From positions 1 through 6,338 of the forward strand of contig JAITIH010000129.1 of the NCBI GenBank assembly GCA_031279525.1: a DNA stretch of 6,338 nucleotides. The letters run 5' to 3'. Below, one piece after another: positions 1 through 5,628 of the stretch. The stretch is from Deltaproteobacteria bacterium (GTDB lineage Bacteria; Desulfobacterota; Desulfarculia; Adiutricales; Adiutricaceae). Numbering within the stretch: position 1 is the first letter of the stretch; each line of letters begins with the position of its first letter. The notes beneath the pieces were generated by a model. It was not told where the DNA came from. It saw nothing but the letters and a program-made list of their open reading frames with translations, and made no database searches. The translations under genes and the position numbers were made by a program.

Positions 1-1
1 G

Positions 2-661
2 ATCCGCCTTGAGGCCGGCAAATTGGCCGAGCTCTTAAAGCCCTCCTCGCAGTACACCGTTTACGGCCTCCCCATAACTTTGGAATGGGACTTCTCCGAC
101 GACCTTTTGAACCCCACCAAGGGAACCCGCTTTAAGGTCAGCCTTCAGCCCTTCATGGGCGACTATTTCGATCAGTTTAAAGTCTTAAAGACCCGCCTGG
201 ACGGCTCCGTTTATTTCCCCATCCTCGCCGACGGCCGCCTGGTCCTGGCCCTTAGGGCGGCGGCCGGCGGCATGTGGGGAGCCGAGCGGACCAAATTGCC
301 GGCCACCTTAAGGTACTACGGCGGCGGCGGCGGTTCCGTTAGGGGCTACAAATACCAGTCGATCGGCCCGCGCAACGAGCGCGACAAACCCGACGGCGGC
401 GGGGCCATGGCCGAAGTCGGCGGGGAAATCCGCTTTCGCTGGTCCGACTCCATGGGAGCCACGGTCTTCGTGGACGGCGGCATGGTCTACGACCGGCCCG
501 AAATGTCCCAGATTGGCCAGTCCTTCCTGTGGGGCGGCGGGGTGGGCTTCCGCTACTTCACCCCCATTGGGCCATTTCGGCTTGATCTAGCCACCCCCTT
601 AACCCCAAGGGACGATGACGGGCCGCTCCAATTCTATTTAAGCTTAGGGCAAAGTTTTTAA
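2..661 (+). CDS. tamA: TamA, translocation and assembly module outer-membrane subunit (Omp85 family), C-terminal part
   Basis: This is the 3' end of a gene whose start lies upstream of the window; the frame is open from base 2, so the TTG at 23 is an internal leucine rather than a start. The 219 visible residues are most of a 16-stranded Omp85 barrel; the POTRA domains are off the edge. Seen directly: the Omp85 loop-6 motif as GGGGGSVRGYKYQSIGP, with VRGY at 338-349, very close to the SIRGYKYKSIAP stretch of E. coli TamA; then a VFVDGG strand, GVGFRYFTPIGPFRLDLATPL, and a final QFYLSLGQSF strand ending in Phe, the usual C-terminal beta-signal read by BamA. No cysteine is visible. Family knowledge: TamA sits in the outer membrane and docks the C-terminus of TamB. 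The close match in the VRGY loop and the adjacent tamB favour TamA over BamA. The barrel is intact to its stop (TAA, 659-661). Confidence 0.93.
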   Translation: MRLEAGKLAELLKPSSQYTVYGLPITLEWDFSDDLLNPTKGTRFKVSLQPFMGDYFDQFKVLKTRLDGSVYFPILADGRLVLALRAAAGGMWGAERTKLPATLRYYGGGGGSVRGYKYQSIGPRNERDKPDGGGAMAEVGGEIRFRWSDSMGATVFVDGGMVYDRPEMSQIGQSFLWGGGVGFRYFTPIGPFRLDLATPLTPRDDDGPLQFYLSLGQSF

Positions 662-662
662 A
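644..662 (+). promoter_or_regulatory. Weak Shine-Dalgarno and TAA-A-GTG junction between tamA and tamB
   Basis: The only purine-rich stretch before the tamB GTG is TTAGGG (644-649), 13 bases from the start, which is longer than ideal. The tamA stop TAA (659-661) and the tamB GTG (663) are separated by one base. A weak, distant ribosome-binding site with a nearly overlapping stop and start suggests that tamB is translated by ribosomes finishing tamA. This is inference from spacing; no promoter is visible between the genes. Confidence 0.45.
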
Positions 663-3600
663 GTGGCCAAAGATCCCAAAACGAATGGGCCAAACGCCTC
701 TCGGCCCGAACTCGCCAAAACTCCCAACGGCCCAGCCGTGGGAGCCCGCCCCGATCTGGCCAAGGCCGCCTCAAAGCCCGCGGGCCGAGGCGACTGGCTC
801 CCGGACCAAGGGGTCGAGCCCATTAAGCTCAAACCGGCCAAACCCCGCTCTAAGCTTCGGCTCGCGGCCCATTTGGCTTTAGGCCTCTTTCTCCTGGTCG
901 CCCTGGCCTTAGGCGGGGCTTTCTTTTACCTGCGCACGTCGGCTGGGGAAAGGCTAGTCTTTAAGCTCGTCCAAAAAGCCTTGGCCGCAAAAGAGCTAAC
1001 TCTGACCGCCGACTCCTTCGTCGGGCCCTTGCCGTTTAGCCTTATGGCCCGGAACGTGGCCTTGGCCGACCCAAAGGGCCGCTTTTTGGAGGTCAAAGCC
1101 CTATCGGTCGAAGTTAAACTCAATAAGCTTCTTTATTGGGTGGCCGTAGGCGAGGTTAGCTTGACCGAGCCCAATCTCCTGCGCCGGCCGGAGCTGGCGG
1201 CCGCCGAGACGGAAGATGACTCCGGCGGGGGCTTTTCCTTGCCCATTGGCCTTGAGGCGACCTTAAAGCTAACCGACGGCCGCCTGGCCGGGCTAGCCTT
1301 AAACCCAGAAAGGCCCGGGGCCCCAGCCCTAGTCGAGCTAAAGGGCGAGGGTCGCTACGACTCCGAGGATTTAAACTTTACCCTTGACGGCTCCGTTTTG
1401 GACGACGCCGGCCGGGGCCTCGTCATAAAGGGGGCCTTAGGCCACGAGGGGCCAGAGGCGGTCGAGAGCCTGATCTTAAACCTGGAGTTTCGGGACCAAG
1501 ACGGCCAGCTGACCTTCCAAAGGCCCGATCTGCCTAGAAACCTCATCCTGACCGTCAAGGGCCAGGGGCCCTTAACCGACTGGCGCGGCAACGTTGAGCT
1601 AAGGGCCCAAGACGGCGAGCTAAGGCCCGACCCCCTGGCCCCGCCAAAGGCCTCGCCTAAGGCCGACCCAAGGTTGGTCTCCACGGCGGGACTGACCTTG
1701 GCGCCCTCGGCTTTGGCCATCGCCCCAAAAATCGAGGCCTCCCAGGCCCCAGCGGCCGACTCCCCGACTGTTCTAGCCGTGGACGCGTCTTCCGCGGCCA
1801 GCCCGGACGCGTCTTCCGCGGCCAACTCGGCCGCCTCGCCCGCCGAGGCCCAGGCCGTTCCCGCCCCCAACCCCCTGACCCCGCCAAGCCTTAGGACGAC
1901 GGAGGAGCCGGTGGGGCCGGCTCCGCCGCCGGGCGTCTTGGCCCAGGCCAATATCGTTTTTAAAGGCCAGACCGGCCAATTGTTGGCCGACCTGGTCGAG
2001 GCCCCCCATTTCGCCTTGGAGCTGAGCGCGACTGGCCTGGTCAAGACGATCCCGGAAGAAAGCCGGCCCAAACTCCCCAACGTCCGGCCGCTGCCGCCCG
2101 AGGCTTCGGTGGGCCTTACGGCCACGGTGGCCACCAGCGACGGGAAAGAGTACCGAGGCCAAGCGAGCCTGGCCAGCCCCTTAGGGAGCTTAAGGGTCGC
2201 CGAGGTCGCGTTCGAGCCGACGGCGGCGGGGTTTTTGGCCGAGCTGACCGCCTATCTCGCCCCCGGCGAGCTGTGGGACCTGCCGGCCATGGGCTTTGAG
2301 CTGAAAGCCGAAGCCAATGCCCATGGCGAAAAACTGGAAATCGCCCGGCTGACCGTCAGCGGCGAGGGGCTGGCCAGCGAATTCGCGGCCCAGGTCGACC
2401 CCAAAAGCCAGGCCGCCAAGGCCAAAATCGAGGCCAAAAAAGACAGCCCCCTATACGCCCTTTTAAATAGGCTAGCCCCCCAGGATCGATGGCCCGGGGA
2501 TCTGACGGTCGAGGCCGACCTGACCCGAGACCCCGAAAGCGGCCGTCTTACGGCCGAGGGCCAGTTGGCCTTAGGCGACCTAAACTCCCTTTTGCCGGCC
2601 TTTGGCGGGCCGATCGCGGCCAATTACGCGGTGAAAGGGACCCCAGGCGACCTTAGCTTTAGGCTAAACCTCGCCGGCCCCAAAATTGAGAACCAAGCCG
2701 GGCCCTTTACGGATCTAAAGCTGGCCGCGAGAGGCGACTACCGAGCCTTAGGCGAAACCGACGGCCTTAAGGCCGAGGTCTCGCTCTCGGCGGTCGCCCC
2801 CGCGGCCCCCTTAAAGCTGGAGGCCAAGGTCGACCTCGGCAACGGCCCCAACGGGCTCGACTTAAGCTTAGCCGATTTCGCCTTGGCCGCCCCGGGAATC
2901 AAGGCCCAGAGCCAAGGGCTGCGGTTGACCGTGGCCCCTGGCCAGGCCCCGCGCCTGGCCGGGGGCCTGACCGCCCAGGTCGTCGACTGGCCGGCCTTAG
3001 GGCGCTTGGCGGGCCTGAACATGTCCGGGGCCCCGGCCCATCTTGAGGCGAAGCTGGTCGAGGGCCCTAAGCCCGCGGCCGAGGTCGACCTGGACCTGCC
3101 GGACCTAAAGGTGGCCGACTTTTTGGCCGTGAAGGGCCTTAAGCTTAAGGTGGCCTCCCTAATGGCCGACCAGGCCCGCCTAACTTTGGATCTCGCCCAA
3201 GGCCCGGGCCGGATTGGGCCCATCGAGCTAAAAAGCGGGGCCATTAGCCTGGACGGGGCCGGCCTGTGGAGCGAGGGGCTGGCCGGGAGTCTTAAGGCCA
3301 AGTTTTTGGCCCCCCACGGCGAGCTGCTTAACTTAGAGGCCTCTTATAGCCTCAAAGACAAAAAAGCCGTCCTGAAAAAGCTTGTGGCCGCCCCGCCCCA
3401 GCTCAAAGGGTCGGTTAGCCTGACCCACGAGGCCCATTTGGATCTGGCCGACGGGGTTCAGCTCGACCGCCTGGCCCTGGCCCTAAACCAAGGCGGCCAA
3501 ATCCAGCTGGCCGGCCAGGCCGGCGGGAGCGGGCCCTTGGCCGTCAAGCTCGCGGCCCAGGGGCTGCCCTTAAACTTTCTGGACCCCAAAACGGCCGATC

Positions 3601-5180
3601 TCCCGGCCGGCCAGGTCGACCTTAAGGCCGACTACCAGGCCGGGACCGGGGGCTCGTTCGACCTAAAAACCGTCCTAAACGGCCCACCCCGGCTGACCCT
3701 AAGCGCCGTCGGGGCCTTGGCCCAAAACGCCTTAAAAGGCGAGGCCAGGCTGTCCTGGCCCAACGCCTCCGAGCCGGTCAAGCTGGCCTTTAAGCTCCCG
3801 ACCAGGCCGGCCGGGGATTTCGTGGCCCTCGCCGAAAACTCGCCCCTTGAGGCCGACTTGGCCTGGCGAGGGCCGGCCGCCCAATTGTGGTCCTTGACCG
3901 GCCTTGAGGACATGGCCCTCCGCGGCCAGGTCGACATAAAGGCCCGATCCCGCGGGACTTTGGCCCAGCCTAAGCCGGAGTTGGCCTTGTTTCTGGCCAA
4001 AGGGAGCTTGCAGGACCCCTCCAGCGGCTTGTCATTGTCCGATTTGAACCTTTCCGGCCACATAAACGACCAGGCCGAGATCAAGATCTTGGCCGAGGCC
4101 GGCGACGGCGGCCACGGCCGCTTGGCCTTGGAGGGGACCATCGACCCCAAGGCCTCGCCGCCTAACCTTAAAGCCAGGGCCCAACTGGACCGCTTAAGCC
4201 CCCTTCACCGCGACGACGTGACCCTGACCCTTTCGGCTCTGGCCACCTTGGAAGGCCCCTTTCAAGCCTTAAGGCTGACGGCCCGGGCCCTGGTGGAAAA
4301 AGGCGAGGCGTCCTTGGCTCAAGGGTTTGGCGGGCCGGCGGTCAAAACCTTGGACCTAGGGGCCAAAACCGACGCGCCCAGCTCGCCCTTGACCTTGGAT
4401 CTAGCCGTGGAAATGCCCAACCAATTTTACATCCGCGGTCGGGGCCTGGACAGCGAGTGGCAGGGCCAGCTGCGCCTGACCGGGGCGGCCAACAAGCCGG
4501 CCATCGGCGGCTACATTCGGCCGGTCCGCGGTTACCTTGAGCTTTTGGCCAAGCAATTCATCATCGCCCAAGGGGACATCCGGTTCCACGACTCCACGGC
4601 CATAAACCCCTCCTTAAACATAGAGCTAAACCGCCAGACCAGCGAGATCCTGGCCATAATAAGGGTCTCCGGAACCAAGGACTCGCCTAAGATCAGCCTA
4701 GAAAGCCAGCCGGCCAGGCCGGCCGACGAGGTCCTGGCCCAGATCCTCTTCGGCAAAAACTCTTCCCAATTAAGCCGCCTAGAGACCCTGCAGCTGGCCA
4801 ATAGCCTAAAGACCCTAACCGGCATTGTCCCCAAGATGGACCTCTTCGCCCCCTTAAACGCGGTCCGGGACACCTTGGGCCTGTCCGTTTTGCGCTTCGG
4901 GGAGACGGCCAGCGGGTCGGCCGACCAAAGGATCATGAAAGGCAACAGCTTTAGGGACAACCTCAACCTGGACGACGACGAGGAGTCCTCGGACTCGGCG
5001 GCTACCATCGAGGCCGGCAAATACATAAGCGACAGGGTCTACGTCGGCTTGGAGCAGGACTTAGGCAAGAACTCCACTGGAATCAGAATCGAGGTGGAGC
5101 TAACCCCTAACCTCAACCTGGAGTCCAAGACCACGACCCAGTCCAGCCGGGTGGGTTTGGGCTGGAAAAAGGACTTCTGA
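663..5180 (+). CDS. tamB: TamB, inner-membrane-anchored periplasm-spanning subunit (AsmA-like/DUF490 family)
   Basis: A 1505-residue protein, longer than E. coli TamB (about 1260). The GTG start at 663 lies one base after the tamA stop; the next in-frame alternative, GTG at 738, has no ribosome-binding site. Order seen: residues 1-66 polar, Pro/Ala/Lys-rich, probably cytoplasmic; 67-90 a hydrophobic anchor (AAHLALGLFLLVALALGGAF); a long body of alternating beta-strand pattern rich in Leu, Ala, Gly and Asp, expected to form the hollow beta groove; an Ala/Pro/Ser-rich linker at about 323-427; and a C-terminal TamB domain from about 1267, with QGQLRLTG, GGYIRPVRGYLELL, GDIRF, INPSLNIELNR, VSGTKDSPKISLES and an AQILFGK motif (LFGK 1362-1365). 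The end, YISDRVYVGLEQDL to GLGWKKDF, should form the strands that contact TamA. I see no cysteine. Role (family knowledge): bridging inner and outer membranes, mainly phospholipid transport, with an earlier proposed role in outer-membrane protein assembly. Identification is firm; substrate here is not shown. Confidence 0.95.
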   Translation: MAKDPKTNGPNASRPELAKTPNGPAVGARPDLAKAASKPAGRGDWLPDQGVEPIKLKPAKPRSKLRLAAHLALGLFLLVALALGGAFFYLRTSAGERLVFKLVQKALAAKELTLTADSFVGPLPFSLMARNVALADPKGRFLEVKALSVEVKLNKLLYWVAVGEVSLTEPNLLRRPELAAAETEDDSGGGFSLPIGLEATLKLTDGRLAGLALNPERPGAPALVELKGEGRYDSEDLNFTLDGSVLDDAGRGLVIKGALGHEGPEAVESLILNLEFRDQDGQLTFQRPDLPRNLILTVKGQGPLTDWRGNVELRAQDGELRPDPLAPPKASPKADPRLVSTAGLTLAPSALAIAPKIEASQAPAADSPTVLAVDASSAASPDASSAANSAASPAEAQAVPAPNPLTPPSLRTTEEPVGPAPPPGVLAQANIVFKGQTGQLLADLVEAPHFALELSATGLVKTIPEESRPKLPNVRPLPPEASVGLTATVATSDGKEYRGQASLASPLGSLRVAEVAFEPTAAGFLAELTAYLAPGELWDLPAMGFELKAEANAHGEKLEIARLTVSGEGLASEFAAQVDPKSQAAKAKIEAKKDSPLYALLNRLAPQDRWPGDLTVEADLTRDPESGRLTAEGQLALGDLNSLLPAFGGPIAANYAVKGTPGDLSFRLNLAGPKIENQAGPFTDLKLAARGDYRALGETDGLKAEVSLSAVAPAAPLKLEAKVDLGNGPNGLDLSLADFALAAPGIKAQSQGLRLTVAPGQAPRLAGGLTAQVVDWPALGRLAGLNMSGAPAHLEAKLVEGPKPAAEVDLDLPDLKVADFLAVKGLKLKVASLMADQARLTLDLAQGPGRIGPIELKSGAISLDGAGLWSEGLAGSLKAKFLAPHGELLNLEASYSLKDKKAVLKKLVAAPPQLKGSVSLTHEAHLDLADGVQLDRLALALNQGGQIQLAGQAGGSGPLAVKLAAQGLPLNFLDPKTADLPAGQVDLKADYQAGTGGSFDLKTVLNGPPRLTLSAVGALAQNALKGEARLSWPNASEPVKLAFKLPTRPAGDFVALAENSPLEADLAWRGPAAQLWSLTGLEDMALRGQVDIKARSRGTLAQPKPELALFLAKGSLQDPSSGLSLSDLNLSGHINDQAEIKILAEAGDGGHGRLALEGTIDPKASPPNLKARAQLDRLSPLHRDDVTLTLSALATLEGPFQALRLTARALVEKGEASLAQGFGGPAVKTLDLGAKTDAPSSPLTLDLAVEMPNQFYIRGRGLDSEWQGQLRLTGAANKPAIGGYIRPVRGYLELLAKQFIIAQGDIRFHDSTAINPSLNIELNRQTSEILAIIRVSGTKDSPKISLESQPARPADEVLAQILFGKNSSQLSRLETLQLANSLKTLTGIVPKMDLFAPLNAVRDTLGLSVLRFGETASGSADQRIMKGNSFRDNLNLDDDEESSDSAATIEAGKYISDRVYVGLEQDLGKNSTGIRIEVELTPNLNLESKTTTQSSRVGLGWKKDF
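861..932 (+). other. Signal-anchor transmembrane segment of TamB (residues 67-90)
   Basis: A run of about 24 mostly hydrophobic residues, preceded by the basic stretch KPAKPRSKLR and followed by FYLRTSAGERLVF. The positive charges on the N-terminal side predict the N-terminus in the cytoplasm and the rest in the periplasm, as expected for TamB. No signal-peptidase site is evident, so it should stay as an anchor. Confidence 0.85.
1629..1943 (+). other. Ala/Pro/Ser-rich low-complexity linker within TamB (about residues 323-427)
   Basis: Between two beta-patterned regions lies about 105 residues rich in Ala, Pro, Ser and Asp with few aromatic residues (PKASPKADP, ASSAASPDASSAANSAASPAEAQ, PAPPPG). 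It is probably disordered and accounts for much of the extra length over E. coli TamB. The reading frame runs through unbroken, and the beta pattern resumes at QANIVFKGQTGQLLADLV. It looks like an expanded surface loop or hinge in the groove rather than a domain; that is inference. Confidence 0.7.
1781..1824 (+). repeat. Two-copy 24-bp in-frame direct repeat in the tamB linker
   Basis: A perfect 20-bp sequence, GGACGCGTCTTCCGCGGCCA, occurs at 1781-1800 and again at 1805-1824, giving a 24-bp period. It encodes DASSAASP then DASSAANS (residues 374-381 and 382-389). Because the period is a multiple of three, gain or loss of a unit keeps the tamB frame open. Confidence 0.9.
4461..5177 (+). other. 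C-terminal TamB (DUF490) domain, residues 1267-1505
   Basis: This is the most conserved part of the family and the basis for naming the gene. It begins at QGQLRLTGAANKPAIGGYIRPVRG and reaches the final Phe. An insertion-like stretch at about residues 1414-1450 contains a run of acidic residues (DDDEE at 1437-1441) just before the last strands, which are expected to interact with the TamA barrel. Confidence 0.85.
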
Positions 5181-5203
5181 GGGGCCGGGAAATGGGGCGT
5201 GAC

Positions 5204-5215
5204 GACGCCGGCGTC
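5204..5215. repeat. 12-bp perfect palindrome shortly after tamB
   Basis: GACGCCGGCGTC lies 23 bases beyond the tamB stop. As RNA it could form a four-base-pair stem with a CCGG loop. The bases after it (TATAAGGTTTGG) do not form a terminator T tract, so I list it only as a palindrome; a protein site or a 3'-end stabilising hairpin is possible. Confidence 0.4.
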
Positions 5216-5347
5216 TATAAGGTTTGGCCTTTTGGCTTTTGATAGGCGAGGGCTATCCGATTAGGCTTAGGGAAAAAGGCTTCTAAACGGCCCCTATATA
5301 TATGGTTATGGCCCTTGGCCGGAAAAAAGTTTCTCGACCGCCATGGA

Positions 5348-5387
5348 TTTAGGCCCTAGGGACTTTAGGCCCTAGGGACTTTAGGCC
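5348..5387. repeat. 16-bp tandem repeat, 2.5 copies, each with a CCCTAGGG palindrome
   Basis: The unit TTTAGGCCCTAGGGAC occurs at 5348-5363 and, identically, at 5364-5379, followed by a half copy TTTAGGCC at 5380-5387. Each full unit holds the palindrome CCCTAGGG (5354-5361 and 5370-5377). The two palindromes can pair with each other as an eight-base-pair stem around the eight-base loop ACTTTAGG. No T tract follows directly, so a simple intrinsic terminator is not supported; a paired protein-binding site or a stem at the tamB mRNA end are options. Confidence 0.85.
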
Positions 5388-5407
5388 GGGAAAAAGAGCG
5401 CCTAAAG
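5379..5407. repeat. Inverted repeat CTTTAGGC / GCCTAAAG
   Basis: CTTTAGGC (5379-5386) and its exact reverse complement GCCTAAAG (5400-5407) flank a 13-base spacer. The left arm overlaps the last half unit of the tandem repeat, and copies of TTTAGGC in the two earlier units could also serve as the left arm, so alternative foldings are possible. Confidence 0.6.
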
Positions 5408-5438
5408 CGGGGAAAGGGGACCCAGCCCCCCGACGTTT

Positions 5439-5455
5439 AGCCTTAAGGCTTTTTT
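5439..5455 (+). terminator. Candidate weak intrinsic terminator for the tamAB transcript
   Basis: The perfect palindrome AGCCTTAAGGCT (5439-5450) runs into TTTTT, giving T6 in all (5450-5455). As RNA it makes only a four-base-pair AGCC/GGCT stem with a UUAA loop, short for an intrinsic terminator; AGCCT could alternatively pair with AGGCT at 5456-5460. It is the only hairpin-plus-T-tract I find between tamB and guaA. Rho-dependent ending or read-through into guaA remain possible. Confidence 0.35.
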
Positions 5456-5542
5456 AGGCTGAGAAATGGGCCTCGAGCGGCTGGGGTCAAGATGGTTTCG
5501 CGCGGCCGGCCATTTCGCGGTATTAAGGCCAAAGGTCGCCAA

Positions 5543-5572
5543 TTGCCAAGAACGCTCTGGAACGGCTATAAT
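5543..5572 (+). promoter_or_regulatory. Sigma-70-type promoter for guaA
   Basis: The -35 element TTGCCA (5543-5548) matches five of six consensus bases, the spacer is 18 bases, and the -10 element TATAAT (5567-5572) is a perfect match. There is no extended -10 TGN motif. Transcription should begin near 5579-5580, giving a leader of about 50 bases before the guaA ATG. It means guaA can be expressed independently of tamAB. Confidence 0.75.
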
Positions 5573-5591
5573 GCCTCCCAATGGACTAATC

Positions 5592-5601
5592 TTTAGCTAA
5601 A
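5592..5601. promoter_or_regulatory. Palindrome TTTAGCTAAA in the guaA leader
   Basis: A perfect 10-bp palindrome lies about 12 bases after the predicted transcription start, between promoter and ribosome-binding site. Its position would suit an operator, but it does not resemble the PurR box I know from enteric bacteria, and a short AT-rich palindrome can occur by chance. Confidence 0.25.
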
Positions 5602-5611
5602 TTTCTCTCCC

Positions 5612-5617
5612 AAAGGA
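5612..5617 (+). promoter_or_regulatory. Ribosome-binding site before guaA
   Basis: AAAGGA is the only Shine-Dalgarno-like sequence in the leader. It is 11 bases from the guaA ATG at 5629, slightly long, but only three bases from an out-of-frame ATG at 5621. The protein match fixes 5629 as the guaA start because an in-frame TAG (5626-5628) directly precedes it. Confidence 0.65.
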
Positions 5618-5628
5618 ATAATGTCTAG

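Larger units (their letters stand above)
5181..5628 (+). other. Intergenic region between tamB and guaA, non-coding
   Basis: In these 448 bases I see no supportable gene on either strand; stops are frequent and nothing resembles a tRNA or a known riboswitch. Contents in order: a GACGCCGGCGTC palindrome (5204-5215); a small GATAG/CTATC inverted repeat (5241-5257); a TATATATAT run (5295-5303); the 16-bp tandem repeat (5348-5387); an inverted repeat CTTTAGGC/GCCTAAAG (5379-5407); a G-run/C-run segment (5409-5431); a palindrome followed by a T tract (5439-5455); a GGCCGGCC palindrome flanked by TTTCGCG repeats (5496-5520); and the guaA promoter (5543-5572) and leader. Confidence 0.7.

Noticed and set aside
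23..661. TTG at 23 as a start for the tamA gene
   Set aside because: The frame stays open to the window edge, and an Omp85 protein needs POTRA domains and early barrel strands before this point; the TTG is an internal leucine.
685..882. A 65-codon plus-strand frame inside the tamB 5' end
   Set aside because: It overlaps the tamB N-terminal extension in another frame, is Pro-rich without any motif, and has no ribosome-binding site of its own.
1355..2134. A 259-codon open frame on the minus strand opposite tamB
   Set aside because: It lies wholly antisense to tamB, its translation is low-complexity with no recognisable motif, and such frames are expected opposite GC-rich, GCC-biased coding sequence. 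The same applies to minus-strand frames at 2738-3301, 3632-4150 and 4532-5026.
5295..5303. TATATATAT as a -10 element
   Set aside because: No acceptable -35 box lies 16-18 bases upstream, and the guaA promoter nearer to the gene is far better.
5408..5432. CGGGG / CCCCG stem as a tamB terminator
   Set aside because: A five-base-pair stem with a long loop is possible, but what follows (ACGTTTAGCC) has no adequate T tract.
5400..5628. A purine riboswitch or PurR box controlling guaA
   Set aside because: The leader after the predicted transcription start is only about 50 bases, too short for the aptamer, and I see neither the conserved purine-aptamer core nor the ACGCAAACG-type PurR palindrome.
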